NCBI GenBank assembly: GCA_963781805.1
Contig: CAWAHF010000004.1
Location: 806,001 to 870,000 of the forward strand
Direction: 5' to 3'
DNA from: JAFGPL01 sp963781805
GTDB lineage: Bacteria > Bacteroidota > Bacteroidia > Bacteroidales > UBA10428
DNA: 64,000 bases
Shown here: positions 17,005 through 25,711 of the stretch, in pieces
Layout: each line of letters starts with the position of its first letter
Numbering within the stretch: the first letter of the stretch is position 1
Program-made: the position numbers and the translations under genes
The notes under the pieces: generated by a model
The model's database searches: none
Told to the model about the DNA's origin: nothing
The model's input: only the letters and a program-made list of their open reading frames with translations

Positions 17005-18156
17005 TTATACCAGCGAAAAGAGGACTTCAGGCGATTCGTTGCACGGAAGTTCATCTTGTGTAGTCCTGGAACATTGTTCTGGGACTATCTTTTGTGCGGC
17101 TTTTTCAAAGCCGAGCGAAAAGAGGAGCTTAGGTTCATCATTCCCGGAAGATTTATTACAATTTGGATTATATTCCGAATCATTTCTCCAAAGAGTGAAT
17201 ATTAATATCAATATTTTCCTTTGCACAGCTACATATCCCTTCATTTTAATTTTTGTCTTATCAAAAACTCTTTCATATAGTCCTTTATAATGCTGCTCAT
17301 ATTTAACAACGCTAAATGCTGGCATATGAAGAATTCTTCGAATATGACTATTACCCTTTTTAGATATTTTGGTTTTACCAATATGATTTCCTGATGCATT
17401 TTCAATAACATCATAACCTGCATAACTAACTAATTGCCTTTGATTTTTAAATAAAACAAAACCATTTGTTTCTGCTATAACAGTTGCTACTGTCAACACA
17501 CCAAGTCCCTTTACCTTGCAGATTTTTTTGACTTTATCCCTTATTTCAATATCTTGGTTTATCGTTTTTTCTATTTCCTGGGAAACTTCTGCTAATTGTT
17601 TATCTATTAAATTAACAAATTGTTTAATTTGCTTTACAACGGTTTTATTCACATAACCACTATGTTCAATTGAATGCAATTGATTGGCATATATGGTTTT
17701 TTGTTTGTTAAGATTTTCATTCTGTCTTGTTAATGAACGAAGTCTGTAGATTGATTTTGAATAGGGTCTCCATTGTTCTAATCTCTGCTCTGCGCCCATG
17801 CGGGATAATCCTTTTGCATCTATTTTATCATTCTTCGTTTTCAATCCAATGCTTTTTAAATAGTGTTTGGATTTGCCGGGCAACACAATACTTACATAGC
17901 ATTTGTTATTGAACAAGTAATTAGCTAATTTCTCATAATATACCCCAGTAGCTTCCATAATATAAGAAATCGGCAAACCTTGTTTGTAATGTCGTTTTAC
18001 CCATGTATGAAAATCTTCAAATCCTTCCGGATTGTTTTTAAAGGCTCTTGAAGCCTTAATAGTTACCTGTTGTAAATCATCTATTACTGATATACAGACA
18101 TCAAATTTGTCTTTTGAAACATCAGTCCCAACCGAATACTTAAGTAATCTATTCAT
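17005..18156 (-). CDS. IS110-family transposase
   Basis: 383 residues. The N-terminal DEDD RuvC-like domain starts SVGTDVSKDKFDVCISVID (Asp12) and contains VYYEKLANYLF and the KTKNDKIDAKGLSRMG motif. The C-terminal Transposase_20 domain has VKGLGVLTVATVIAE, QLVSYAGYDV and KKGNSHIRRIL, with the conserved Ser/basic helix. A C-terminal extension of about 45 residues follows (VPEQCSRTTQDELP...). Length and domains are those of an intact IS110 enzyme. A non-coding stretch of about 235 bases lies upstream of its start, as in the IS110 subgroup that carries a bridge RNA there. Confidence 0.92.
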   Translation of the reverse strand: MNRLLKYSVGTDVSKDKFDVCISVIDDLQQVTIKASRAFKNNPEGFEDFHTWVKRHYKQGLPISYIMEATGVYYEKLANYLFNNKCYVSIVLPGKSKHYLKSIGLKTKNDKIDAKGLSRMGAEQRLEQWRPYSKSIYRLRSLTRQNENLNKQKTIYANQLHSIEHSGYVNKTVVKQIKQFVNLIDKQLAEVSQEIEKTINQDIEIRDKVKKICKVKGLGVLTVATVIAETNGFVLFKNQRQLVSYAGYDVIENASGNHIGKTKISKKGNSHIRRILHMPAFSVVKYEQHYKGLYERVFDKTKIKMKGYVAVQRKILILIFTLWRNDSEYNPNCNKSSGNDEPKLLFSLGFEKAAQKIVPEQCSRTTQDELPCNESPEVLFSLV

Positions 18157-18392
18157 AATTTTTTTTATTAGTAATTCTTCTTCCGTCTTTACTCATGTAT
18201 TATTCAAGATTATATCAACTATGATATATCTTTAAGTACTGTTCAAACTCAGGAAGAAAACTAAAGGAGAAATTTTCTCGATTACAACCTCGCATTAAAC
18301 GGGTTTAGTAGACAGGATTTTAAATCTCCTTTAGTATAAATTATTATTTAAGGTTAAAACTAATAAATTAATATTTTTCAAAGATATGAGTA
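18157..18392 (-). ncRNA. Candidate bridge RNA region of the IS110 element
   Basis: The non-coding end upstream of the transposase, 236 bases, lies between the start codon and the inferred element end. It includes a complementary pair, AAAGGAGA...TTCTC and ...TCTCCTTTAG, near 18262-18340. Known IS110-group elements make a structured guide RNA from this position. The assignment is by position and family knowledge only. Confidence 0.35.
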
Positions 18393-18842
18393 GGCAGCCG
18401 ATAGGCAAAAGCCTATCGGAGAACCTCTCACACCACCGTACCCTTCCTTCGTCAGGGTAAACTCCCGGGTCTTCCCGAGAGAATACCCGGGACAGGCTGT
18501 ATACGGCGGTTCATCAAACAATGGAAAATAACATAGGGTCATGATACAGTGGGGATACTTTGATGTACCAAGAGACCAATGATTCGTAATTACGCTTCAT
18601 CAGACGGTTAATGGTGATCGTAGTCCCCAGAATAGGGCTTTGGGCGACAGCCCATCCCCCCATTCTAATTCTGCTCCAAGCATAAGCTTTATCAGGATTT
18701 ACACCAAGTCTTATAAGGTTCTTCCGTTTACGCTCGGGGTTCTTCCATTGGTGCCAGATACAGTGACGGAGTCGGTTGCGAAGCCAGCCATCCAGTTCGT
18801 TGAGCTTATTATACATGCTAGCTAACCGGAAATTGTTAATCC
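18393..18842 (-). mobile_element. Group II intron remnant GII-1 (3' part)
   Basis: Minus-strand intron 3' end with domain VI (GATAGGC...GCCTATC) and domain V (GAACCGCCGTATAC ... GTACGGTGGTGTGAGAGG), preceded by the maturase C-terminus. The last few intron bases are left of the IS110 insertion (16955-16959). The intron's 3' end directly touches the lipoprotein unit's closing word. Domain V has about 55 extra bases in its tip. The 5' half is lost at the border with R1c. Confidence 0.8.
18514..18842 (-). pseudogene. Group II intron maturase, C-terminal fragment
   Basis: About 108 residues with the maturase/X and HNH-proximal signature of group II intron proteins: LNELDGWLRNRLRHCIWHQW, KRKNLIRLGV, AYAWSRIRMGGWAVAQSPIL and LMKRNYESLVSWY. 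The reverse transcriptase domain is missing and the frame opens directly at the edge of repeat R1c, so this is a remnant, not a gene. It reads antisense to the cargo genes, as do the other intron pieces. Confidence 0.85.
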
Positions 18843-19210
18843 ACCCCAATAGCGCGCGTTTAACGCAGTGTAACGCGTGCGTATTTTATTCATCTGCATT
18901 TTTCCTCCTTCCCGCTCACTGGCTGAGAAATATTTTGTAATTTGCAGTCTGCTTTTAAAGCAACACAATGGTTGAAAAAAAATGATGAAGAACCGCATAA
19001 TTATATGAAGAAAATTCAAGTTTTGTTATAACATACCACCAAAAACAATCGAAAATATGACACAATACAATACACTAACCTTTTGTGAAAAAAATCATGA
19101 TGTAACCGGCTTGTATGCCGTAGTTTTACAAAGGTGGATACATCAGATAGTTATAACCACAAATTGATTATGTTATAACAATGATAAGCACAACGATGCT
19201 TATGGAGATG
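18843..19210 (+). repeat. Repeat module R1, copy c
   Basis: Single head, promoter-like box AATATTTTGTAATTTGCAG, a 36-codon frame at 19057-19167, terminal hairpin and GATG|TT. It stands directly before the AAA ATPase unit (first word GTTTATCGGT). Confidence 0.85.
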
Positions 19211-19394
19211 TTTATCGGTCACCCTATAACGACACTGCAAGACAAGAACAAATGACATTGAACAGACAAAATTTAGTTTACAAAGACTATGATTTTAAAA
19301 ATGCAATAAACTGAAATTGACCAAAATGTGTATTATGAAATTCCTAAATATTTTTATTTTGAAATAGTTTTAGGAATTTACGTATCTTTAAGTT

Positions 19395-20612
19395 ATGAAA
19401 ATAATAGAACGTAAACGATACTTAGATACACTTAGTGTTCTTAAAGATAAGAATTTAATTAAGGTTGCCACAGGTGTTAGGCGTTGTGGAAAATCAACTT
19501 TAATGACACAATTTCAAGACTTATTGCGTAAAGAAAACCGCAAAGTTTCCATTTTAGCTATCAATATGGATATGCCCGAATTTCGATTTTTAGCAGAAAA
19601 AAATTGGAAAGAGATTTATGATTACATCATTAAGCATCTCAAAAAGAACGTAACCAATTATGTTTTTATAGACGAAGTGCAAAACGTTCCCGAATTTGAA
19701 AAACTGTTGGAAGGCTTGTACGTTCATCCAAACATAGATTTGTACGTTACAGGTTCAAACGCATTTTTATTATCAAGTGAATTGGCAACATTGCTCACAG
19801 GCAGAGCTTATGAAATAAATGTATTGCCTTTTTCATTTGCTGAATATATAGAGTTCACAGACAAAACTACAAACCCTGACCGCGCTTTTGCTGAATTTGT
19901 GCGTACAGGTGGTTTTCCTGAAGCTGTACGACTTTCAGTGGACGGAAATCATTTTGCAAATGAATATTTGCAAACGGTTTTCAAAAACATTTACGACAAC
20001 GATATTTCTAAACGCTATACTATTTATGCCGAAGAATCATATCAGGAAGTTGTAAGCTTCTTAATAGATTCTGTTGGTTCAAGAGTTTCAGCAGGAAACA
20101 TTGCCAAAGTTTTAACGACAAAAAAAAAGAAAATTGACAATAAAACGGTGTCAAAGTACATTGACACTTTGGTTGAAGCCTATTTATTTTACAAAGTAAA
20201 CCGTTATGACATCAAAGGCAAACAACATTTGGCAACGCAAGAAAAATACTATTTGGTGGATTTGGGTTTTCGCAACGCATTACTTGGAAAAGAATTGGCA
20301 AGCGATGCAGGACATTTACTTGAAAATATAATTTATCTTGAGCTAAAACGCAGAAACAACCAAGTATGGATAGGAAAAACTAACAATTTAGAAGTTGATT
20401 TTGTTGTTCGCAACAACGAAGGTTTTACACAATACATACAAGTTTCGCAAACAGTAGAAACAGCAACAACTTTAGAACGTGAGTTAGCGCCATTTGACAG
20501 TATTGCAGACCATCACGAAAAACTTTTAATCACAATGGACTACGACATAGGTACATATAACGGAATAAAAAAATTAAATGCAATAGATTGGCTAACAAAG
20601 ACCGAAAAATAA
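19395..20612 (+). CDS. AAA_14/DUF4143-type ATPase
   Basis: 405 residues. N-terminal AAA_14 ATPase with Walker A GVRRCGKSTLM (about 27-37), Walker B YVFIDEVQN (about 92-100) and the sensor-like LYVTGSNAFLLS. C-terminal DUF4143 domain with FRNALLG and the PD-(D/E)xK-like WIGKTNNLEVDFVV (about 325-340). Such proteins are widespread in Bacteroidota; their biochemical role is not settled and a nuclease-like C-terminus is a suggestion from the motif ELKRRNN...EVDFVV. It is the only gene in its unit. The closing word (GGGCGAACCGCTA) starts at the base after the stop codon and continues into an intron. Confidence 0.85.
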   Translation: MKIIERKRYLDTLSVLKDKNLIKVATGVRRCGKSTLMTQFQDLLRKENRKVSILAINMDMPEFRFLAEKNWKEIYDYIIKHLKKNVTNYVFIDEVQNVPEFEKLLEGLYVHPNIDLYVTGSNAFLLSSELATLLTGRAYEINVLPFSFAEYIEFTDKTTNPDRAFAEFVRTGGFPEAVRLSVDGNHFANEYLQTVFKNIYDNDISKRYTIYAEESYQEVVSFLIDSVGSRVSAGNIAKVLTTKKKKIDNKTVSKYIDTLVEAYLFYKVNRYDIKGKQHLATQEKYYLVDLGFRNALLGKELASDAGHLLENIIYLELKRRNNQVWIGKTNNLEVDFVVRNNEGFTQYIQVSQTVETATTLERELAPFDSIADHHEKLLITMDYDIGTYNGIKKLNAIDWLTKTEK

Positions 20613-20625
20613 GGGCGAACCGCTA
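20613..20625 (+). other. Left arm of the attC-like site of the ATPase unit
   Basis: GGGCGAACCGCTA begins directly after the stop. It is complementary, with mismatches, to the unit's first bases at 19210 (GTTTATCGGTCACCC). The group II intron copy GII-2 interrupts the site at its last base. The right arm is at 21511-21588. Confidence 0.55.
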
Positions 20626-21510
20626 ATCGAGGCAGCCGATAGGCTGATAGCCTATCGGAGAACCTCTCACACCACCGTACCCTTCCTCCGTCAGGGTAAA
20701 CTCCCGGGTCTTCCCGAGAGAATACCCGGGACAGGCTGTAAACGGCGGTTCATCGCATATCAGCATAACCGCTCTTTTCACCGGTTATACCTTTGTTCCC
20801 TTTACAAGAGGCTAGTAAACTCAAACATATAGACCTCCAGTATGTATTGGAACGATGCAACCCCGACCAAATGTTACGGGGCAGGTTGTTCAGCCCTTCA
20901 CTGGCTCTGTGAGACCTCCGTCTCTCTATGACGGCTCGTTTACTCCCTGCGGTTGTGAGATCGCTGGAGCTAAGTTCCGCCAGCTACTATGGCTTCTGCT
21001 GACTTCTTGGTTTATAGAAATACCGAATCTAATCCAAGACCTCCCCCGGCCTTGCTCCGCCGAAGCGGCTACGCGAAGGCGCAGTAAGAGCATTTTATTC
21101 ACAATAAAATTAATTTTAATGGTGTTCATGAACTCACTGCGTTCGGTTCCTTCCTCCAATTCCTTCAGTCCCGATATTGAGTTTGTAAAATTTTGCAAGT
21201 CAAAATTAACAAAACTCATCATCGGGATGCTTGCTTATCCCCATCTCCCAGCCTCATATGCCGTTCCTGCTTGGTTTATACTGAGCTTGTCGAAGTATCA
21301 GTACCGGATTTTGTAGTCCCGCTTCCTTCAGTGCATGCCTCGCGACAAACCACCCCCGACCTTCGGTACGGGACAGGCTTTGCGGCTTACTAACACTTCC
21401 GGGCGTTACCCCAGTGTGTAAGAGCCTGTCCCGAACTTGATCCGGGAGACTTTCACCCTCTGGAACTTAGCGAAAGCGTTCTCACGACCAAAGGGAGTAA
21501 AAATACACAC
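20626..21510 (-). mobile_element. ORF-less group II intron GII-2
   Basis: An 885-bp minus-strand element. The 5' end is proposed at 21510 (GTGTG...), with domain I features (AGAGGGTGAAAGTC, GGAACGGCATATGAGGCTGGG), a segment GAAGTCAGCAGAAGCCATAG and 3' domains V (20661-20752) and VI (GATAGGC...GCCTATC), ending ...CCTCGAT at 20626. There is no maturase frame. Many palindromic inserts are visible, for example GACAAGCTCAGT, AGTTCGGGACAGG, and TCCCGAT...ATCGGGA at about 21170-21230. Joining its two flanks gives a clean imperfect hairpin, which supports the boundaries. Confidence 0.7.
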
Positions 21511-21588
21511 TTGTTGTTTTGCTTCTTTAAAAGTTTATTTGTATTTTTTGACTTTTTCAAGAGCTTACAACAACCGTTGGCGGACATT
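21511..21588 (+). other. Right arm of the attC-like site of the ATPase unit
   Basis: TTGTTGTTTTGCTTCTTT...AAGAGCTTACAACAACC|GTTGGCGG. With the intron removed, CCGCTATTGTTGT-TTTGCTTCTTTAAAAG pairs with the reverse complement of the right side (CCGCCAACGGTTGTTGTAAGCTCTTGAAAA). That makes an imperfect hairpin of about 30 bp with bulges and a small loop, 91 bases overall. The last part is the start of the YCF48 unit. Confidence 0.6.
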
Positions 21589-21761
21589 ATGAAGTCCGCA
21601 TGATTATTACAATATATTAAAATGGAAGCTAATAGGATTTGATATATTTGTAATTTAAAATGACAATTCCCATATTGTAATATTTTGATTAGTTGGGATG
21701 ATATGTTTTAGTGATTTAAATTTGAGTAAAATGATTTAATTAACATACGAATACAAAGGAT

Positions 21762-22766
21762 ATGAAAAAAAGCAAATTTATATTAGCAATTATTTTATTT
21801 GTTTCTTTTTATAGCTGCAAAAAGGAAGAGTCGAATACAAATGTTCAATTACTAAAATCTGGTACAACAAGTCATTTAAATTCTATATATTTTACTAATA
21901 ATAAGGTTGGTTATGCAGTTGGAATAAAAGCAAATGCTGATAACAAAGGGATTATTTTAAAAACCAGCGATGGAGGTAGCACATGGATTGAAATACCATT
22001 TAGTGTAAATGATCAGTTTACTACTGTTTTAACTTCTATTTACTTTGTAAATTCAAATATTGGATATGCAGTAGGATGGGCAGGAACAATAATAAAAACC
22101 ATTGATGCTGGTGCTACCTGGAATGCCTTACAAAGTGGCACGATCTATGATTTACACTCGATTAGTTTTATCAGTGCTGATACAGGTTATGCAGTTGGAA
22201 ATGCAGGAACTTTAATTGAAACAACTGATGCAGGTGACTCTTGGACAAAAATACCAATTGGAGCAAACAATATATATACTACACTAAATTCAGTTTGCCT
22301 ATTCAATTCCAATATTGGTATTTCTGTTGGAAACAATGGACTGATTTTAAGAAAAGTAATTCCAGGCATTAATAATGGAGGTCAATCTTGGATACAAGAT
22401 TCTTATTTAAATACAACTTTCACATCTCAATTAAATTCTGTTTATTTTGTTAATGATAGTATTGGTTATGCTGCAGGTGGTTCTGGGGATATAGGAACAA
22501 TTTTAAAAACTTCAGATAGTGGTAAAACCTGGACAATTGTTTTAAACGGGAATTATAACATGTTGACTTCTGTATATTTCATAAATTCAAGTATTGGTTT
22601 TGCAGTTGGTATAGGAGGAATAATTTTAAAAACGCTAAATGGAGGGGTTAATTGGTCTCAAATACCAAGTGGAACGGATAAGTCATTAAATTCTATTTTT
22701 AATCTTAATACTAATACAAGCTATATTGTAGGTGATTTTGGTATTATTATTAAATTGGATGATTAG
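21762..22766 (+). CDS. YCF48-like BNR-repeat lipoprotein
   Basis: 334 residues. Lipoprotein signal (FILAIILFVSFYSCKK, lipid Cys about 20). The mature part is six or more propeller blades of the YCF48/BNR type: SIYFTNNKVGYAVG, ILKTSDGGSTW, SIYFVNSNIGYAVG, IIKTIDAGATW, SISFISADTGYAVG, SVYFVNDSIGYAAG. YCF48 propellers assist photosystem assembly in cyanobacteria, but in Bacteroidota they are generic surface or periplasmic propellers. It is the only gene of its unit: the opening word GTTGGCGGACATT (21576) matches the reverse complement of AACGTCCGCTAAT (22806-22818), 10 of 13 positions. Confidence 0.8.
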   Translation: MKKSKFILAIILFVSFYSCKKEESNTNVQLLKSGTTSHLNSIYFTNNKVGYAVGIKANADNKGIILKTSDGGSTWIEIPFSVNDQFTTVLTSIYFVNSNIGYAVGWAGTIIKTIDAGATWNALQSGTIYDLHSISFISADTGYAVGNAGTLIETTDAGDSWTKIPIGANNIYTTLNSVCLFNSNIGISVGNNGLILRKVIPGINNGGQSWIQDSYLNTTFTSQLNSVYFVNDSIGYAAGGSGDIGTILKTSDSGKTWTIVLNGNYNMLTSVYFINSSIGFAVGIGGIILKTLNGGVNWSQIPSGTDKSLNSIFNLNTNTSYIVGDFGIIIKLDD

Positions 22767-22816
22767 TGTTGATGCTGAATAATAATAAATTATGACAGAA
22801 AAAATAACGTCCGCTA

Positions 22817-22985
22817 ATTGAGTAACCAGCCGCCAGACTTTTAGTCTAGCGGAAAAGCTCTCACACCACCCAGCGTCCGGTCTCGTACTGGGCGGTTCCC
22901 CTACCCCTTCCGCAAGTTTGTAACTTGAGGCTTTATTATCTCCTGCCTTCATTCAGCCCCTCTTACCAATGAAAATTCCACACCT
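22817..22985 (-). mobile_element. Group II intron remnant GII-3 (3' end only)
   Basis: The minus strand shows domain V without an insert (GAACCGCCCAGTACGAGACC + GGACGCTGGGTGGTGTGAGAG) and domain VI (CCGCTAGAC...GTCTGGCGG), ending ...TTACTCAAT directly against TAGCGGACG, the YCF48 unit's closing word. The sequence differs from GII-1/GII-2, so it is a different intron that used the same kind of site. The 5' side is cut off at R2b. Confidence 0.75.
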
Positions 22986-22989
22986 ATAC

Positions 22990-23258
22990 AACAAAAGTTA
23001 TAAGCCTTATAACCTGTCATTGTCCTTTCGAAAATTTTTGTAAATTGCTTACTGGTTGGAATAACCGGATGAACACAATAACCTGCCTAAAACCGGCGAT
23101 GCAGGCAGATAAAAACACAGGAATATTTGTAGTACAAGATGAAAAATACAAACGGAATGGAGGTCGTAAAATTCTATGACCCTATACAATAAATCAATAG
23201 CTAAAGCTATATGTGAAATATAGGGACTTTAAGAGAAAAAGGTAAGTATATTTGGATG
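22990..23258 (+). repeat. Repeat module R2, copy b
   Basis: Shares AACCTGTCATTGTC, TTTCGAAAATTTTTGTAAAT and GGAATAACC.GATGAACACAATAAC with copy a. A palindromic insert of about 35 bases (CTGCCTAAAACCGGCGATGC, then AGGCAG) splits the short leader frame. It ends TATATTTGGATG|TT, where the WYL/hydrolase unit starts with GTTAGCAGCA. Confidence 0.7.
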
Positions 23259-23457
23259 TTAGCAGCAATTTAACAAAACACTAAACATACAATGAACAGA
23301 CTTGACAGACTAACAAGCATACTCATACAACTTCAATCTAAACGACTGACTACTGCTCGTGAAATAGCTAAACGATTTGAAGTTACAAACAGGACCATTT
23401 ACAGAGACATTCAGTATCCGTTCTGGGAAGTACATGTTTGATACTTCAAAAATAATC

Positions 23458-24975
23458 TTATAAGATGGATTTATTTCCCAGCCATATGTTAGGGAGCAAT
23501 TCTTCCAGACGATTGGCTTTATGATCTGGAATACGGGTAAGAACATCGGTGAGCCAGGTTAAAGGATTAACACCATTCTTTTTACATGTGCCTAAAAAGG
23601 AATACATTATGGCTGCTCTTTTAGCCCCTTCGTGTGACCCGGCAAAAAGATAATTTTTTCGTCCCAGCGCTACCGGTCTGATGCTGTTTTCTACCAGGTT
23701 ATTATCAATTTCATACCTGCCGTCATCAAGATACCTGATCAACCGGTTCCACAATCCTAATGTATAAGATAGGGCTTCACCCATTGAACTCTTAGGCAAC
23801 ACTTCAATGCTTCTTTTTTTCATCCAGGCTTCCAACTCGTTTAACACTGCCAATGATTTTTCAATGCGTAAGGACTCTCGCTTATCAAAGTTAAATTTCA
23901 GTTCCCTGGCCTGGCGCTCCACATCATATAACTTCTGCATCTGTGAGAGAACATAATCGGCCCCTTCCGGATCATTTTTAAGCGCCTCGTCAAACTTTCT
24001 TCGTGCATGGGCCATACAGGCAAGCAATACTATATCTTTTTGCTTATCAAAAACATCATATGCTGAATAACCATCACTTTGTATTGCCCCTTTATAATCT
24101 TTAAGAAATGCCATTGGGCCATCTCTGCCCCGGCCTTTCTGATAGTCAAAAAATACCAGCTTGTCAAGCGGTGAGTAATAAACCCAATGATAACCTTTAT
24201 GTGTAGAACCCGGTTTATCTTTGGTAAGTACTTTTATTGGCGTTTCATCTACCATCAGGTAGTCTGCACTGGTTATTTTCTCCCTGAGTTTGTCATAAAG
24301 CGGTTCGATAAGGTCACAAGTTGCAGTGAACCATCCATTGATGGTTGATTCTGCTATTTCTATACCTTCACGCTTTAACATTTGTGCCTGGCGATAAAAT
24401 GGAAGATGATCAACAAACTTATTTATGGTAAGATGTGCTAACAGACCGGGACCTGCATTGCCTTTAGGTATAGGCAGCGAAGGAAGTTCTCCGATTACAA
24501 TTCCCCCATCTGCCGGTAATACATATTTATAACGGATATATTTTTTTACATAAAGTTTACCAGGTCTGTATTCCAATATTTCAGTACTCTCTTCCCCGAT
24601 CTTTTTTGCCTCACTCAAGTCGCCTTCAGGCATAATAACGTGTTCCTCCCGGGGCAGATGAGCTGGAATGGGAGCCCTGAAATGATTGATTTTTGATTCT
24701 TTCTGTGGCTTCTGACGGGTATAAGTAACTTGTTCTGTCTCAATTTGTTTCTGCTCAACAGTTTCGCTTTCTAAGCCAAGGGCTAACTGGCCATCATTAA
24801 CAGGTATGTACCGCTCGCTCTTGCTGCCGAATATCATTCGTTTAAGCTTGTCCAGTTCCTGCTTGTAATACAGAAGTTCTGACTGAAGAATGGTGATTTT
24901 CCCAGAAAGATTTTTATTTTCTTCTACCAATATTTCAAAGTCTTTTTCCTGGTATTTGGACTGCCCGTTTTGCAT
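23458..24975 (-). CDS. tnpC: IS66 transposase TnpC
   Basis: 505 residues. N-terminal coiled coil (about 10-50) and leucine-rich LKRMIFGSKSERYI are followed by a zinc-binding region weakly kept. The DDE domain has YLMVDETPIKVL (first Asp), GAIQSDGYSAYD (second Asp) and NNLVENSIRPVALGRKNYLF (Glu). A C-terminal IS66_C part reads FAGSHEGAKRAAIMYSFLG. Length and motifs are those of an intact enzyme. It is transcribed with tnpA and tnpB on the minus strand. Confidence 0.95.
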   Translation of the reverse strand: MQNGQSKYQEKDFEILVEENKNLSGKITILQSELLYYKQELDKLKRMIFGSKSERYIPVNDGQLALGLESETVEQKQIETEQVTYTRQKPQKESKINHFRAPIPAHLPREEHVIMPEGDLSEAKKIGEESTEILEYRPGKLYVKKYIRYKYVLPADGGIVIGELPSLPIPKGNAGPGLLAHLTINKFVDHLPFYRQAQMLKREGIEIAESTINGWFTATCDLIEPLYDKLREKITSADYLMVDETPIKVLTKDKPGSTHKGYHWVYYSPLDKLVFFDYQKGRGRDGPMAFLKDYKGAIQSDGYSAYDVFDKQKDIVLLACMAHARRKFDEALKNDPEGADYVLSQMQKLYDVERQARELKFNFDKRESLRIEKSLAVLNELEAWMKKRSIEVLPKSSMGEALSYTLGLWNRLIRYLDDGRYEIDNNLVENSIRPVALGRKNYLFAGSHEGAKRAAIMYSFLGTCKKNGVNPLTWLTDVLTRIPDHKANRLEELLPNIWLGNKSIL

Positions 24976-25041
24976 GTCACAAAGATGTCAAAATATTGCC
25001 TGTAACCCTAATATTTTCAATGGTTTTTATCAAGATTATTT

Positions 25042-25398
25042 TCACTGATTGTTGATAAAAAACCGCTTGCGCATAGTAACTTTTTCAATGGAAATACCTT
25101 CTATCATCATAACCAATGTCGGCCAGCTTAACTGGCAGGAATTTGTTTTTCCGTCCATCAGGGGCAGTTCAAGTGTGCCGGATTCCAGACGCTTATAATA
25201 CAAAACAAAACCACCATGTTCCCAGTGTAACAGTTTTATCTTGTTGCGCCGCCGGTTAATAAAAATAAACACTTCTCCGGAAGTAGGGTTATATCCCATG
25301 TATATTTGTATCAGTCCGCATAAACTGTCAAAGCTTTTGCGCATGTCGGTAACGCCGGAATATAGATAATACCTTAATGAAGAGGTTAATGAAAACAT
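25042..25398 (-). CDS. tnpB: IS66 accessory protein TnpB
   Basis: 118 residues, IS66 Orf2 family: SLRYYLYSGVTDMRKSFDSL, GEVFIFINRRRNKIKLLHWE, GGFVLYYKRLESGTLELP. It is required for IS66 transposition but has no known catalytic residues. It starts four bases after the tnpA stop and is 66 bases upstream of tnpC. Length is normal. Confidence 0.93.
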   Translation of the reverse strand: MFSLTSSLRYYLYSGVTDMRKSFDSLCGLIQIYMGYNPTSGEVFIFINRRRNKIKLLHWEHGGFVLYYKRLESGTLELPLMDGKTNSCQLSWPTLVMMIEGISIEKVTMRKRFFINNQ

Positions 25399-25402
25399 AC
25401 CA

Positions 25403-25711
25403 TCAAACCAGGTTAACCAGCATCCGGAGCATTTGTCCGCTTGCAGAGCCGGTCAGTCTTAAACATACCCCGTTGGGATATTGCACCTCGATGGCAGGGT
25501 CAGTAAATTTTATCTGTCCCCTGACTTTTATCGGGACAAATCCTGATATATCTTCCTTATTTTCTCTGTATTTTTTTAACCAATAATAGAAAAGCGATGG
25601 AGCAATTCCATTTTGCTGACAAAACATCTTTTTATTTAAACCACTTTGATGGCATTGTTCGATTTTTGAAAACATCTCTTCCTTTCTTGCTTGTCTTTCA
25701 ACCTGTGTCAT
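25403..25711 (-). CDS. tnpA: IS66 accessory protein TnpA
   Basis: 102 residues. HTH-like Orf1 of IS66: RKEEMFSKIEQCHQSGLNKK, MFCQQNGIAPSLFYYWLKKY, then a short basic C-terminal part (VQYPNGVCLRLTGSA). It is probably the DNA-binding component. It is the first gene of the element's operon. Confidence 0.9.
   Translation of the reverse strand: MTQVERQARKEEMFSKIEQCHQSGLNKKMFCQQNGIAPSLFYYWLKKYRENKEDISGFVPIKVRGQIKFTDPAIEVQYPNGVCLRLTGSASGQMLRMLVNLV

Larger units (their letters stand above)
16960..18392 (-). mobile_element. IS110-family insertion sequence
   Basis: Removing 16960-18392 rejoins CAATCGAGG with GGCAGCCGATAGG (one GG retained), giving the sequence found uninterrupted at the 3' end of the second group II intron (20624-20640). 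The element is therefore about 1,433 bp with a GG dinucleotide at both ends. This is consistent with IS110 elements, which have no terminal inverted repeats and insert at a core dinucleotide. Confidence 0.8.

Noticed and set aside
20926..21222. 98-codon minus frame and 153-codon plus frame over 20855-21316
   Set aside because: Both run through structured group II intron RNA with palindromic inserts and show no protein domain.
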